A DNA stretch of 64,000 bases from an uncultured Methanomicrobiales archaeon (GTDB taxonomy: Archaea; Halobacteriota; Methanomicrobia; Methanomicrobiales; Methanospirillaceae), in contig CAILCG010000019.1 of the NCBI GenBank assembly GCA_903832665.1, positions 1 through 64,000 on the forward strand. The letters run 5' to 3'. Each line of letters starts with the position of its first letter. The stretch's first letter is position 1. Below are positions 37,227 through 45,669 of the stretch, one piece after another. Both the position numbers and the translations under genes were made by a program. A model generated the notes under the pieces. The model was not told the origin of the DNA, searched no databases, and worked only from the letters and a program-made list of their open reading frames with translations.

Positions 37227-38213
37227 TTATTTCTTTAATTCTTGCAGCAATTCTAGAAACGCCGCACCTGCTTTTGGATTGTCGGCAAGAAGACCTCGAA
37301 CCTGTTCCTCGAAATTGCTCACTTGTTTTAGCGCTTCTCCAGTCAGAGGTTTGCCGCAGACGTGACAGAAATTGCTTTGCGGTCCGTTCATTGCAAAACA
37401 GGATTTACATTGCCGGGGAAGCATCTTCTTGTCTTCTTTGATCTCCTTTTTCTCTATTCCCATTTTCTCTTTAAATTCGGCGTCTATATCCTTGTCACTC
37501 AGTACGACATAGGTTTTGAACATATTTGTTCCGATATTGCCCCACATCGCCTGTTTGATGACACTTTCTTGATAGTTCTGTTTTATTAGACTGGTGATTC
37601 TGCTTTTACGGAACAGGTGGGGGGTAACGCGCTTATCCAATCCTGCTTTTTTTGCGGTCCTACTGATGATCTGCGACATAGCTCGATATTCCATAGGCTC
37701 CCCATCCGCGGATGTAAAAACATAATTGTCAGTGTCCGGAGTGCCAGGGTAATTGTTGCGCCATCCCGCGAGATACTCAATTGATGCACCTAGCAGAGCG
37801 TGACGGACCTTCCGTGTTTTTGTATCCGAGAGTGTCAGGCCGACGGTGCTGTCATCGTTGAAAATGACATCTTTCCATTTGATGCGTGCAAGTTCACCGA
37901 TACGACAGCCTGATTCGTACAGGACGAAGATTAGTGCCTTATCCCTAAATGTTCGTGCCTGCGTAACCATCGCTAAAATATCGTCCTCTTGTAAAATTCC
38001 GTCGGGTGTGGTAGTACAGGAATCGACAGAAGGGATCTTGATTTTATCGACTTTTTCTTTTGATAATGTTGAATGACCTTCGGTGATCATCCACTGTAAA
38101 AACCATTTGAGGCCTTTAACATAGTCATGCTTTGTATTATCTTTGAATGGTGTTCCCCTGGTGCTCTTTGCAGTATTCAGGTCATTAAGAGCCTGATGTA
38201 TCTGGGTTATCAT
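37227..38213 (-). CDS. int: Tyrosine recombinase/integrase with C-terminal zinc ribbon
   Basis: 328 aa from ATG 38213. The SAM-like core-binding part is DYVKGLKWFLQWMITEG. The catalytic domain follows: ESGCRIGELARIKWKDV (Arg I), TPHLFRKSRITSLI (H-x-x-R box; ~199-212), MWGNIGTNMFKTYV with the nucleophile Tyr (~234-237). A lysine-rich linker leads to a zinc ribbon CKSCFAMNGPQSNFCHVCG (~273-291), seen in several archaeal integrases. The gene abuts tRNA-Thr, the expected target. In-frame remains of ~70 more N-terminal residues lie upstream behind stop codons, so the present product is shortened. Confidence 0.85.
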   Translation of the reverse strand: MITQIHQALNDLNTAKSTRGTPFKDNTKHDYVKGLKWFLQWMITEGHSTLSKEKVDKIKIPSVDSCTTTPDGILQEDDILAMVTQARTFRDKALIFVLYESGCRIGELARIKWKDVIFNDDSTVGLTLSDTKTRKVRHALLGASIEYLAGWRNNYPGTPDTDNYVFTSADGEPMEYRAMSQIISRTAKKAGLDKRVTPHLFRKSRITSLIKQNYQESVIKQAMWGNIGTNMFKTYVVLSDKDIDAEFKEKMGIEKKEIKEDKKMLPRQCKSCFAMNGPQSNFCHVCGKPLTGEALKQVSNFEEQVRGLLADNPKAGAAFLELLQELKK

Positions 38214-38429
38214 AACTTCCCGATATGGCGATTGAATGAACCGGCGTCAGTTTACCAATTCAAAGATACTTTTAAGGATCCGCAGATTTGAGACATGCCG
38301 TGTGGCCTGATACTCTGATGCATAATCGCGGATCAGGACTGCGTCATCTGGAGTGATCTGTCCTGAAGCAAGTGCATTATTTATCGAGTTATCGCCGTAT
38401 TTCAGATTGTCCTAACTATGAAAGCCCAT
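38214..38429 (-). pseudogene. Cut-off N-terminal part of the integrase
   Basis: The integrase frame continues upstream to ATG 38429. It reads MGFHS, TAG, then DNLKYGDNSINNALASGQ, ITPDDAVLIRDYASEY, QATRHVSNLRILKSIFELVN, TGA, RRFIQSPYREV, and joins the present start. This is a coherent SAM-like domain of an integrase. The TGA probably replaced TGG (Trp). Confidence 0.7.
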
Positions 38430-38490
38430 GAATTAGGATTGTAAAATAGTGTTCAAATACCTTTTGATGTGAATTGAACAAAAAGTAACA

Positions 38491-38563
38491 AGCCTCAGCC
38501 GTGATTTGAACACGGGACCTGCTGATTACAAGTCAGCCGCTCTGCCAACTAAGCCACTGAGGC
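38491..38563 (-). tRNA. tRNA-Thr (anticodon UGU)
   Basis: Cloverleaf on the minus strand: acceptor GCCTCAG/CTGAGGC, D-arm GCTTAGTTGGCAGAGC, anticodon arm GCTGA-CTTGTAA-TCAGC (anticodon TGT), T-arm CCGTG-TTCAAAT-CACGG, discriminator U, no encoded CCA. No intron. It is the integration target of the neighbouring element. Confidence 0.93.
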
Positions 38564-38829
38564 GCCATATACTATAGGAATTTACTGCTAAAAAAGGTGG
38601 TGCTGATATTGCGTGATTTACGGATAGAATTTCTCTCATATTGTCCTTTGGAAAGCAAATCGATATTCAATCAATGTAGATATTCTCTTTCGATCAAACC
38701 ATATGAAGGATTTTGTTCATTTACACTCGGGAAATTCTTTATTTTCACCAATGACAAAATAATTTTTCACAGCGGATTCATACATTTCCAAACACATTTT
38801 AGGCCCAACAACGGAGATCTCATACACAG

Positions 38830-40056
38830 ATGGCTTACCTGACTGTTGATATCGGCGGAAGTCCGGGCATAAACTGCCGCGGGTTCTGCGAATACTGCTA
38901 CTTTAAAAATGTCAGGGGCACCCAGCCCTTGGGTTGCAGGTATTGCCTCCCGTTCAAGAAAGGCTGCGATTACTGCACCCGCGGGGTTAAAGAAGAGTAT
39001 AGCGGGTTCAAGGAGCTCAAAATAATCGCGGACGAGGTTCTTGCAAACCTCCAGACCCAGCGTGGTGATATCGAAAGGATCACGATCAGTGGTGGCGGGG
39101 ATCCCAGTTGTTATCCCCGCTTCACGGAACTTATTGAACTGCTCGGTAGTATGGAGGCTCCCCTCCATATCGGATACACCAGCGGAAAAGGGTGGGATGA
39201 TCCCACGGTTGCGGATCTTCTGATCGAGAATGGCCTATCAGAGATATCGTTCACGGTTTTTGCCTCAGACCCTGCGCTTCGTAGGCGTTACATGCATGAT
39301 CCGACTCCTGATGCTTCGTTAAAAATTGTGGAAAGGTTGTGCGAGACTTCTGATGTTTATGCTGCCGCAGTTATCATTCCGGGAATCAATGACGGGGATG
39401 TTCTGGAGAATACCTGCGAATGGCTGGATGCCAGTGGCGCAAAGGGATTGATCCTTATGCGTTTTGCGAACGCAGCCGAACAGGGTTTGATCCTGGGTAA
39501 TGGACCGGTCATCCAAAATCAGCAGGTCCAGTCTGTTGAATCTTTCCGGGATATTATTGCTAGGCTGAGTGAGAAATTTGATATGAAAATTACCGGAACT
39601 CCTCTGTGGGATCCTGATATTGGATCGCCGTTTGCTCTCGTCAGCGAACCTGACCTGATAAAGAAACTGCCCCGGGTAAACCGGAAAGCCACAGTGATCA
39701 GCGGAACTGTGGCAGCACCCTATATTCAAAAAATTCTATCAAACTGCGGGTCTAGTGTTCCCGTTGTTCCGGTGACCAAAGAGATCGCTTGTTTAATCAC
39801 GACTGATGATCTTCGAACTCTCAATATTTCGACACTGGAAAATCTGGTTATACTCCCCGGCCGGGCATTTGTGTTTGATCCTGAAGCACAGAAGATCGTA
39901 TCCGGAGATGGTGTGGAAAGAGAGGTGATTCGCGGTCCGGACATGCTGACGGCCGATGCTGAAACCAGCATGGGTATGACCCGCGATCAGGTACTTGCGT
40001 TGGAGATGGAGGGGTTTTCTGAACTCATCCAGACAATAAACCGTTACGGAAAGTAA
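38830..40056 (+). CDS. mmp10: Mmp10: methyl-coenzyme M reductase arginine C-methyltransferase (radical SAM)
   Basis: 408-aa cobalamin-dependent radical SAM enzyme that methylates the conserved Arg of McrA in methanogens. The protein opens with AYLTVDIGGSPGINC. The 4Fe-4S motif C-x3-C-x2-C is CRGFCEYC (residues 17-24), followed by two more cysteine clusters: GCRYCLPF and GCDYCTRG. SAM-binding ISGGGDPSCYP (~81-91) is present. The C-terminal domain (~290-408) is of the methanogenesis-marker type. The next gene on this strand is 11.7 kb away, and a T8 run follows at 40098, so it is monocistronic. Confidence 0.92.
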   Translation: MAYLTVDIGGSPGINCRGFCEYCYFKNVRGTQPLGCRYCLPFKKGCDYCTRGVKEEYSGFKELKIIADEVLANLQTQRGDIERITISGGGDPSCYPRFTELIELLGSMEAPLHIGYTSGKGWDDPTVADLLIENGLSEISFTVFASDPALRRRYMHDPTPDASLKIVERLCETSDVYAAAVIIPGINDGDVLENTCEWLDASGAKGLILMRFANAAEQGLILGNGPVIQNQQVQSVESFRDIIARLSEKFDMKITGTPLWDPDIGSPFALVSEPDLIKKLPRVNRKATVISGTVAAPYIQKILSNCGSSVPVVPVTKEIACLITTDDLRTLNISTLENLVILPGRAFVFDPEAQKIVSGDGVEREVIRGPDMLTADAETSMGMTRDQVLALEMEGFSELIQTINRYGK

Positions 40057-40097
40057 GAACCCCGGATCCCCCCTTGATGGTAAAAAAACGGATTCTG

Positions 40098-40105
40098 TTT
40101 TTTTT
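40098..40105 (+). terminator. T-run terminator after mmp10
   Basis: T8 at 40098-40105, about 40 bp after the mmp10 stop. The convergent DUF350 gene has its own run, the A8 at ~40230-40237 on the plus strand, which reads as T8 on the minus strand. Confidence 0.5.
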
Positions 40106-40241
40106 AGGAAACCCGATTTGGACCCTGAAATCCCTCAGTGTTTTTGATTATCAGGTATTTTGCATTTCAATTATGGATATAAGGATCGATATGAAATGAA
40201 GATTGCCTTCTGATCTAATTTACCCGCGAAAAAAAAGAAGA

Positions 40242-40742
40242 TTATAAGATTGCTGCAGTAATGCCGATAACACCCGACTGGATAATGACTGCAACAGCGA
40301 TGATAACGCCGGCCATCTCGAGCGCGACTGCAACATTGCCTTTCTTGAGTTCTTCAAACTCTTCAACACCTTTTGTAAGTTTGTCAAGAATGTTGAGTGC
40401 AAGGTAGATTGCCCCGACTGCGAGTACAATGCCCAGAATGAGCTGGATGATTGCGACACCGACAACCGTGAGACCATCAAGGGAAAGGATACCGACACTC
40501 AGTGCCTTGTTGATGCCTACCGAAAGACCGGATACACCGGACTGGACTACAAGCGCAATTGCAACAAAGACCGATGCGACAAGGATACCTACTGCAACAT
40601 TACCCTTAGCGAGTTCCTTTTCCTCATCGATTCCCTTAGTGATCTTTCCGAGCACTGCAAAGCCGACATACAATGCGACTACTGCGAAGATAATGGAAAT
40701 AACCAACTGGACTAATCCAACAACTGCATTTGCTAAAAGCAT
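40242..40742 (-). CDS. Duplicated DUF350 membrane protein
   Basis: 166 aa from ATG 40742, which lies behind GGAGTGAAATT; the frame continues upstream without a ribosome site. Two tandem DUF350 units are visible: LVQLVISIIFAVVALYVGF... ELAKGNVAVGILVASVFVAIALVVQSGV and IIQLILGIVLAVGAIYLAL... ELKKGNVAVALEMAGVIIAVAVIIQSGV. Each unit has two helices joined by a charged loop and K-G-N-x-A-V, so there are four helices in all. Small DUF350 proteins (YjfL-like) have an unknown membrane role. The TATA-like TATTTATT on the minus strand is upstream. Confidence 0.85.
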   Translation of the reverse strand: MLLANAVVGLVQLVISIIFAVVALYVGFAVLGKITKGIDEEKELAKGNVAVGILVASVFVAIALVVQSGVSGLSVGINKALSVGILSLDGLTVVGVAIIQLILGIVLAVGAIYLALNILDKLTKGVEEFEELKKGNVAVALEMAGVIIAVAVIIQSGVIGITAAIL

Positions 40743-40897
40743 AATTTCACTCCAGATTACCGTATGATGTTCGTTCAAACGGTAAATAAATATTTCGACT
40801 GAATTGGCAAAATTAAGTAATATTCACGAGATATTTTACAATCAGAAGGAAATATGAGCGTGAATCTTCCAGAAGAAAGATTCAACAAAACAGAAAA

Positions 40898-41008
40898 TGC
40901 TGCGGGAGGGTTACGATCCCCCGATCTCCAGATGTCTCAAGCCTGAACTTTTATTTAGTTCAATAAACCCTATGAGTCTGGCGCCCTAACCGGCTAGGCC
41001 ACCGCAGC
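40898..41008 (-). tRNA. tRNA-Met (CAU) with a 37-nt intron
   Basis: Minus strand: acceptor GCTGCGG/CCGCAGC, D-arm GCCTAGCCGGTTAGGGC, anticodon arm CCAGA-CTCATA^intron^A-TCTGG, T-arm GGGGG-ATCGTAA-CCCTC, discriminator A. The intron is 40934-40970. The bulge-helix-bulge is textbook: CTCA pairs with TGAG (4 bp), flanked by 3-nt bulges TAG and ACA, and the splice sites fall inside them. An elongator tRNA-Met is preferred over tRNA-Ile(CAU) from the acceptor, with some doubt. Confidence 0.85.
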
Positions 41009-41071
41009 ACAAAAGTGCATAATAAAAACGCAGTAAAAACAATTAAAGGTTCTGATGAGTTCCCTCGGTCA

Positions 41072-42547
41072 TCAGTTTTTTTTCTGTTGCAGGTACGTTG
41101 TGACTGCAGCCGTGATGGCGGCTACTTTTTTCCCTTGGTCAAATGTCCCCGCGAGGGTTTGCATCCTCGTCTCCTCGTCGCGCTTGTACCGTTCCAGCGT
41201 ACTTAAGATATGCTCTTCCTGCAGGAAGTGAGTATGGGTATTTCCCTCGATGTACTGCTGGTTGTTCATGATCGCGTAGTGGAGGGGCAGCGTGGTCTTT
41301 ACCCCGAGGATAATGTACTCCGAGATTGCCCTGCGCATGCGTCGGATCGCATCCTCCCGGGTGCGGTCCCATGCGCACAGTTTCGAGATCATGGAATCGT
41401 AGATGGGGGAGATGGTGTAGCCCATATGAATGCCGCTATCGATCCTGATGCCTGGCCCTCCCGGAGATCGGTATCGCACGATCTTCCCCGGATCCGCGGC
41501 GAAATTGTTGAGGGGATCTTCAGCATTGATCCGGCACTCGATGGCATGCCCCCGGATGGAGAGGTCCTTCTGCTCAAAGGAGAGGGGTTCGCCCGCAGCA
41601 ATTGCCAGCTGCTGCTTGACGATGTCGACTCCCGTGATGAACTCCGTAATCGTATGTTCGACCTGGAGGCGGGTGTTCATCTCCATGAAATAATAATTAC
41701 CGTTGCTGTAAAGGAACTCCACTGTCCCGGCATTGATGTAATCCGATGCCTTTGCCGCTCTGAGCGCGGAATCTGCCATCCGCTCGCGCAGTTCTGTAGT
41801 CATGATGGGACAGGGCGCCTCTTCTACCAGTTTCTGGTGGCGACGCTGGATCGAGCATTCGCGCTCATAGAGATGAACCGCATTTCCCTGTGTATCCGTA
41901 AAGATCTGGAACTCTATATGCCGGGGTTTCACCAGGTATTTCTCGATAAAGACCGTGGCATCGCCAAAAGCAGACTGCGCGATGCGCATGCTCGCCGAGA
42001 TCGCTTCTTCAAGACCCTTCTCGTCAGAGACGATCTGCATTCCGATACCGCCTCCTCCTGCGCTTGCCTTGACAATCACCGGGTACCCGATTTCAGCAGC
42101 GATCTTCTTTGCCTCTTCGGGATCTTTGACGCCACCTTCGGTACCCGGGACCACCGGTACTCCGTGATCTTTCATCATCTGCTTGCAGCCGATCTTGGAT
42201 CCCATCGCCTTGATGGTCTTCCAGCGCGGGCCGACAAACGTTATATCTTCATCCAGGCAGAGTTTGGCAAATTTATAATTCTCGGCAAGGAACCCGTACC
42301 CCGGGTGGACCGCTTGCGCACCGCTCTTCTTCGCGATGTCGATAATTCGCTCCATGTTGAGGTAGCTCTTGGATGGGTGGGCTTCCCCTACGTGGAATGC
42401 CTCATCGGCATACCTGACATGAAGCGCGTTCTTGTCGGCGGTGGAATAGATCGCAACCGTCTCGATATCGAGCTCGCGGCAGGCCCGCATGATGCGGATG
42501 GCGATCTCGCCCCGGTTTGCGATTAAAAGTTTTTCAAAATATTTCAT
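41072..42547 (-). CDS. pycA: Pyruvate carboxylase subunit A (biotin carboxylase)
   Basis: 491 aa; ATP-dependent carboxylation of biotin on PycB. FEKLLIANRGEIAIRIMRACRE opens the protein. The ATP-grasp P-loop is KASAGGGGIGMQIV (~159-172), the substrate loop is ERECSIQRRHQKLVEEAPCP (~229-248), EMNTRLQVEHTITEFITGVD (~287-306) and RINAEDPLNNFAADPG (~339-354). With PycB it makes oxaloacetate for biosynthesis in methanogens. Its ATG overlaps the pycB stop by 4 bp (TCAT on the plus strand). Confidence 0.95.
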   Translation of the reverse strand: MKYFEKLLIANRGEIAIRIMRACRELDIETVAIYSTADKNALHVRYADEAFHVGEAHPSKSYLNMERIIDIAKKSGAQAVHPGYGFLAENYKFAKLCLDEDITFVGPRWKTIKAMGSKIGCKQMMKDHGVPVVPGTEGGVKDPEEAKKIAAEIGYPVIVKASAGGGGIGMQIVSDEKGLEEAISASMRIAQSAFGDATVFIEKYLVKPRHIEFQIFTDTQGNAVHLYERECSIQRRHQKLVEEAPCPIMTTELRERMADSALRAAKASDYINAGTVEFLYSNGNYYFMEMNTRLQVEHTITEFITGVDIVKQQLAIAAGEPLSFEQKDLSIRGHAIECRINAEDPLNNFAADPGKIVRYRSPGGPGIRIDSGIHMGYTISPIYDSMISKLCAWDRTREDAIRRMRRAISEYIILGVKTTLPLHYAIMNNQQYIEGNTHTHFLQEEHILSTLERYKRDEETRMQTLAGTFDQGKKVAAITAAVTTYLQQKKN

Positions 42548-44283
42548 TGCACCACCAGCAGAACATCGCCATTCTGGACGACATCTCCGGTATCGACAAA
42601 GATCTCTGACACTTTCCCGTCAACAGGACTGTGGATGGGATTCTCCATCTTCATCGCCTCAAGCACAATGAGCGTATCGCCTTTCTTTACAACGGTTCCC
42701 CTGCTGACATTGACTTTGAGCACCATACCCTGCATGTTGCTCTTTATCCCGCCTTCGAACTCACCCCGCGGGATCTTCTGCGGGGTAATACTCGCGATGT
42801 CAACTTTATAGCCGCCCACCGAGACAATGCGGACTGTGAATACTTCACCGTCAACTTCGACTTCCATTTCGCCGGGTAAATCGGTCCTGGGCTGTTTGTC
42901 ACCCTTCTTCCGGGGCAGCGGCTCCGGCACCTTCTCTCCTTTGAGAAATGCCGGGGCAATCGCCGGGTAGAGGATATATGTCAGGATGTCTTCTTCCTTC
43001 TTTATGAGACCCACAGCGGTTGCTTCTGCTTTCATCTTCTCGTAGGAGGGTTCCAGCAGGTCAGCGGGCCGGCACGTGACTACGGTATCATTACCGATAA
43101 TCTGGTGCCGGATCTGCTGGTTGACCGGTGCCGGGGATTTCCCATAGTGTCCGTGAATATAGTCCTTGACTTCTTTGGTCACATTCTGGTAACGCTCCCC
43201 GTTGACGAGAACGTTTAGGACAGCCTGTGTCCCGACGATCTGGCTTGTTGGCGTGACGAGGGGCGGGTAACCAAGATCTTCTCTGACCCGGGGGATCTCG
43301 GCGAGCACCTCATCCCATCGGTTCAGTGCATCCTGTTCCTGCAACTGCGACACGGTGTTGGAGATCATGCCCCCGGGGAGCTGGTAGATGAGCACATCTG
43401 AATCCACTCGTTCCGATATGGGATTGAGCAGTCCGCCATATTTTTCCCGGATGAGTAAACATGCATTGCGAACGTTTCTCAAACGCATCAGGTCGATGCC
43501 GGTATCATAGGGAGTTCCCTTGAGCGCGGCTACAATGCTTTCGGTCGGGGGTTGTGAAGTTCCCATCGAGAACGGGGACATGGCGGTATCAAGGATGTCC
43601 ACCCCGGCTTCGATCGCGGTCTGGTAGCTCATGGGAGCAATCCCGCTGGTCGAATGGCTGTGCAGGCAGATCTTGATATCCACGGCTTTTTTAATTCCCG
43701 TTATGAGCTCCCGTGCCGCCTCGGGCATGATGAGTCCTGCCATATCCTTGATACAGATCGAATCGCAATCCTGTGCTGCGAGTTCCTTTGCCATCTCGAT
43801 GAATGTGCTGGTGTTATGGACCGGGCTCGTGGTATAGGAGATCGTGCCCTGCAGGTGTGCCCCGGCCTTCTTCACCTGGTCCATGGAGCGCTTCATATTG
43901 CGGATATCGTTCAATGCATCGAATACCCGGAAGACATCGACCCCGTTTTTATGCGCCGCGGACACGAATTTATCAACCACGTCATCAGAATAATGGCGGT
44001 ACCCTACAAGATTCTGGCCCCGGAGGAGCATCTGGATGGGGGTGCGCTTCAGTTCCGCCTTGAGAATACGGAGACGATCCCAGGGATCATCGTTGAGAAA
44101 CCTGATGCACGTATCGAAGGTTGCCCCGCCCCAGGCTTCAACGGAAAAAAAACCGCACTTGTCAAGTCCCTCCGCAAGAGGAATCATATCCTCGGTCCGG
44201 AGTCTGGTGGCTATGAGTGACTGGTGTGCGTCGCGGAGTGTAGTATCCGTGATTTTAACTTTATGGGGTATGGCGGAGTACAT
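42544..44283 (-). CDS. pycB: Pyruvate carboxylase subunit B (carboxyltransferase with biotin carrier)
   Basis: 579 aa from ATG 44283 behind GAGGT; the frame extends 7 codons further. The carboxyltransferase opens with VKITDTTLRDAHQSL, then LLRGQNLVGYRHY, the metal-lysine segment DSICIKDMAGL and LHSHSTSG. The C-terminal biotinyl domain has EAMKMEN, in which the Lys is biotinylated by BirA. Family: oxaloacetate decarboxylase alpha/PycB. Domain order (CT then BCCP, no BC) plus a separate PycA matches archaeal pyruvate carboxylase. Confidence 0.95.
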   Translation of the reverse strand: MYSAIPHKVKITDTTLRDAHQSLIATRLRTEDMIPLAEGLDKCGFFSVEAWGGATFDTCIRFLNDDPWDRLRILKAELKRTPIQMLLRGQNLVGYRHYSDDVVDKFVSAAHKNGVDVFRVFDALNDIRNMKRSMDQVKKAGAHLQGTISYTTSPVHNTSTFIEMAKELAAQDCDSICIKDMAGLIMPEAARELITGIKKAVDIKICLHSHSTSGIAPMSYQTAIEAGVDILDTAMSPFSMGTSQPPTESIVAALKGTPYDTGIDLMRLRNVRNACLLIREKYGGLLNPISERVDSDVLIYQLPGGMISNTVSQLQEQDALNRWDEVLAEIPRVREDLGYPPLVTPTSQIVGTQAVLNVLVNGERYQNVTKEVKDYIHGHYGKSPAPVNQQIRHQIIGNDTVVTCRPADLLEPSYEKMKAEATAVGLIKKEEDILTYILYPAIAPAFLKGEKVPEPLPRKKGDKQPRTDLPGEMEVEVDGEVFTVRIVSVGGYKVDIASITPQKIPRGEFEGGIKSNMQGMVLKVNVSRGTVVKKGDTLIVLEAMKMENPIHSPVDGKVSEIFVDTGDVVQNGDVLLVVQ

Positions 44284-44335
44284 GGGTGAACCTCTGCGGG
44301 ACATGTGTGATCAGATTTAGCCTCTCAAAAATTCA

Positions 44336-44986
44336 TCAGGAAAGTATAAAAAATGCACTAACGGGAATTATGGCGATGACGCTTACGCAAAGGGCGAAAA
44401 ATGCAGCAATGTAATCTCCCCGTCCATGGGTAAAGGCGCACACGAATGTTCCACCCCGCACGTACCCCCGAATTGCTAGCAACTCTGCCGTGTCCTCAGC
44501 CCGCAGGATTGTCGAGTGGACGAGAACCCTTCCTATCGGAACGATACTTCTGATGCCCGACCGGACCCCTTTCATCCTCTCCGCTGCGCGTATCCGGTCA
44601 AAGTCAGAGACGAGTGTGGTCAGGTTCTGAAGTGCCATTTCGGCAAGCATGCCCAGTTCGAAACCGGTCCGGCTTCCAAAAAGCCAGCAGCCGAGATGCA
44701 AAAAATCCCCTTTCTTCTGTCCGGAGAGCAGCCAAGCACTGATGAGGATCACCACCATCATCCGGAAGAAGTACGAGATCCCCTCGCCCCCGGTTACCTC
44801 AAGTAGTACACTAAAAACACCAATCATGGCCACTGAGGGAAGGATAAGCCGGTTCTTCTGAATGAGGTGAAAATTCGGGGTGAAGATCAGCCACCATATG
44901 GATGCTGCAACGGCTCCCTGGATGTTGTAAAATGCAACGAGCGATAGGAGGGTTGCTGCGCCGGTCCGCAGCCTTACGTCCTGCAT
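44336..44986 (-). CDS. ecfT: ECF transporter transmembrane subunit EcfT (BioN-like)
   Basis: 216 aa with 4-6 hydrophobic helices and the two EcfT coupling motifs with Ala-Arg-Gly patterns: RIRAAERMKGVRSG (~140) and ELLAIRGYVRGG (~170). EcfT couples the two ATPases to BioY for biotin import. It lies last of the four transporter genes and overlaps ecfA2 by 13 bp. 52 bp further on starts pycB. Identity as the biotin T-component comes from the bioY linkage. Confidence 0.85.
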   Translation of the reverse strand: MQDVRLRTGAATLLSLVAFYNIQGAVAASIWWLIFTPNFHLIQKNRLILPSVAMIGVFSVLLEVTGGEGISYFFRMMVVILISAWLLSGQKKGDFLHLGCWLFGSRTGFELGMLAEMALQNLTTLVSDFDRIRAAERMKGVRSGIRSIVPIGRVLVHSTILRAEDTAELLAIRGYVRGGTFVCAFTHGRGDYIAAFFALCVSVIAIIPVSAFFILS

Positions 44987-45669
44987 GCAGCCTCCTTGAG
45001 TGCATCAGGTGAGATATTTTGCGGTGTCTTTCCTTCAGCAATCAGTTTACGGATTAGTGGTGGCGCGTGCTGCCAGTTCCTGAGACCCTCCGGGGGTGAA
45101 CCACAGTACTCGAGCCTGCCTTTCCGGATCTCCCAGATATGCCCGACATGGGGAAGGATTGCCTGCTCGTGGGTGAAAAGGATCGTTATGCCCCGGGACC
45201 TCCCTGACAGGATATTACAGGTCCGCAGTTTCTCCCGTGCATCGAGCGAGCTGAAAGGTTCGTCGAGAATGAGGAGATCATAGGGGCGGGCCAGCACACA
45301 CGCGAGGTGGAGCCGCTTGAGTTCGCCCCGGCTCAGGCAGAAGGGATCTGCATCTCCTTTACCGGAGAGTCCGGTTGAGGGGAGGATGGTTGACGGGTCA
45401 AGACCCCATGATTCGCATTCTTCTCTCACGGTAGTTCCGGTGATATGGCATTCGGGAAACTGGAACGAGACCATCTGCGAGCTGCATTGTTCCCATTTGA
45501 CCGAGCCGGAAGTTGCCGGTAACAGGCCCGCCATGAGCAGTGCAAGGGTCGACTTCCCGCTGCCCACGTCCCCGCTAATGAGATGCACTCCCTCGTCAAA
45601 AGTGCCTTGTGCGGCAAGACGCCATCCTTCCCGGATCGCCACCACCTCATCCAGCACCAGTCTCGTCAT
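44974..45669 (-). CDS. ecfA2: ECF transporter ATPase EcfA2
   Basis: 231 aa from ATG 45669; the frame is open farther upstream but that part is unlike ABC proteins. Walker A GDVGSGKSTLALL (~33-45), signature LSRGELKRLHLA (~122-133, R in place of the second G of LSGGE), Walker B LLILDEPFSSLDA (~143-155), and the H-loop H of LFTHEQA. It overlaps ecfA1 by 4 bp (ATGA). The atypical signature is common in the second ATPase of ECF systems. Confidence 0.88.
   Translation of the reverse strand: MTRLVLDEVVAIREGWRLAAQGTFDEGVHLISGDVGSGKSTLALLMAGLLPATSGSVKWEQCSSQMVSFQFPECHITGTTVREECESWGLDPSTILPSTGLSGKGDADPFCLSRGELKRLHLACVLARPYDLLILDEPFSSLDAREKLRTCNILSGRSRGITILFTHEQAILPHVGHIWEIRKGRLEYCGSPPEGLRNWQHAPPLIRKLIAEGKTPQNISPDALKEAACRT

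Larger units (their letters stand above)
34325..38512. mobile_element. 4.2-kb integrated element at tRNA-Thr
   Basis: Bounded by tRNA-Thr(UGU) at one side and a diverged copy of the tRNA 3' end at the other. Contents, left to right: PLD-like/zinc-ribbon protein, HUH rolling-circle Rep, a pair of strong hairpins with a GC-rich repeat, a 56-aa protein, a basic ribbon-helix-helix-like protein, and a tyrosine integrase beside the tRNA. This is the organisation of a small plasmid or virus that replicates as a rolling circle and integrates into a tRNA. The integrase N-terminus is interrupted by TAG and TGA, so the element is probably immobile now. Confidence 0.7.

Noticed and set aside
38597-38829. 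Possible small gene between tRNA-Thr and mmp10
   Set aside because: The 81-codon frame runs into mmp10, has no ribosome site and no recognisable content; treated as intergenic.
41210-42526. A 438-codon frame antisense to pycA
   Set aside because: pycA is certain from its motifs; long antisense frames are common in GC-rich biotin carboxylase genes.
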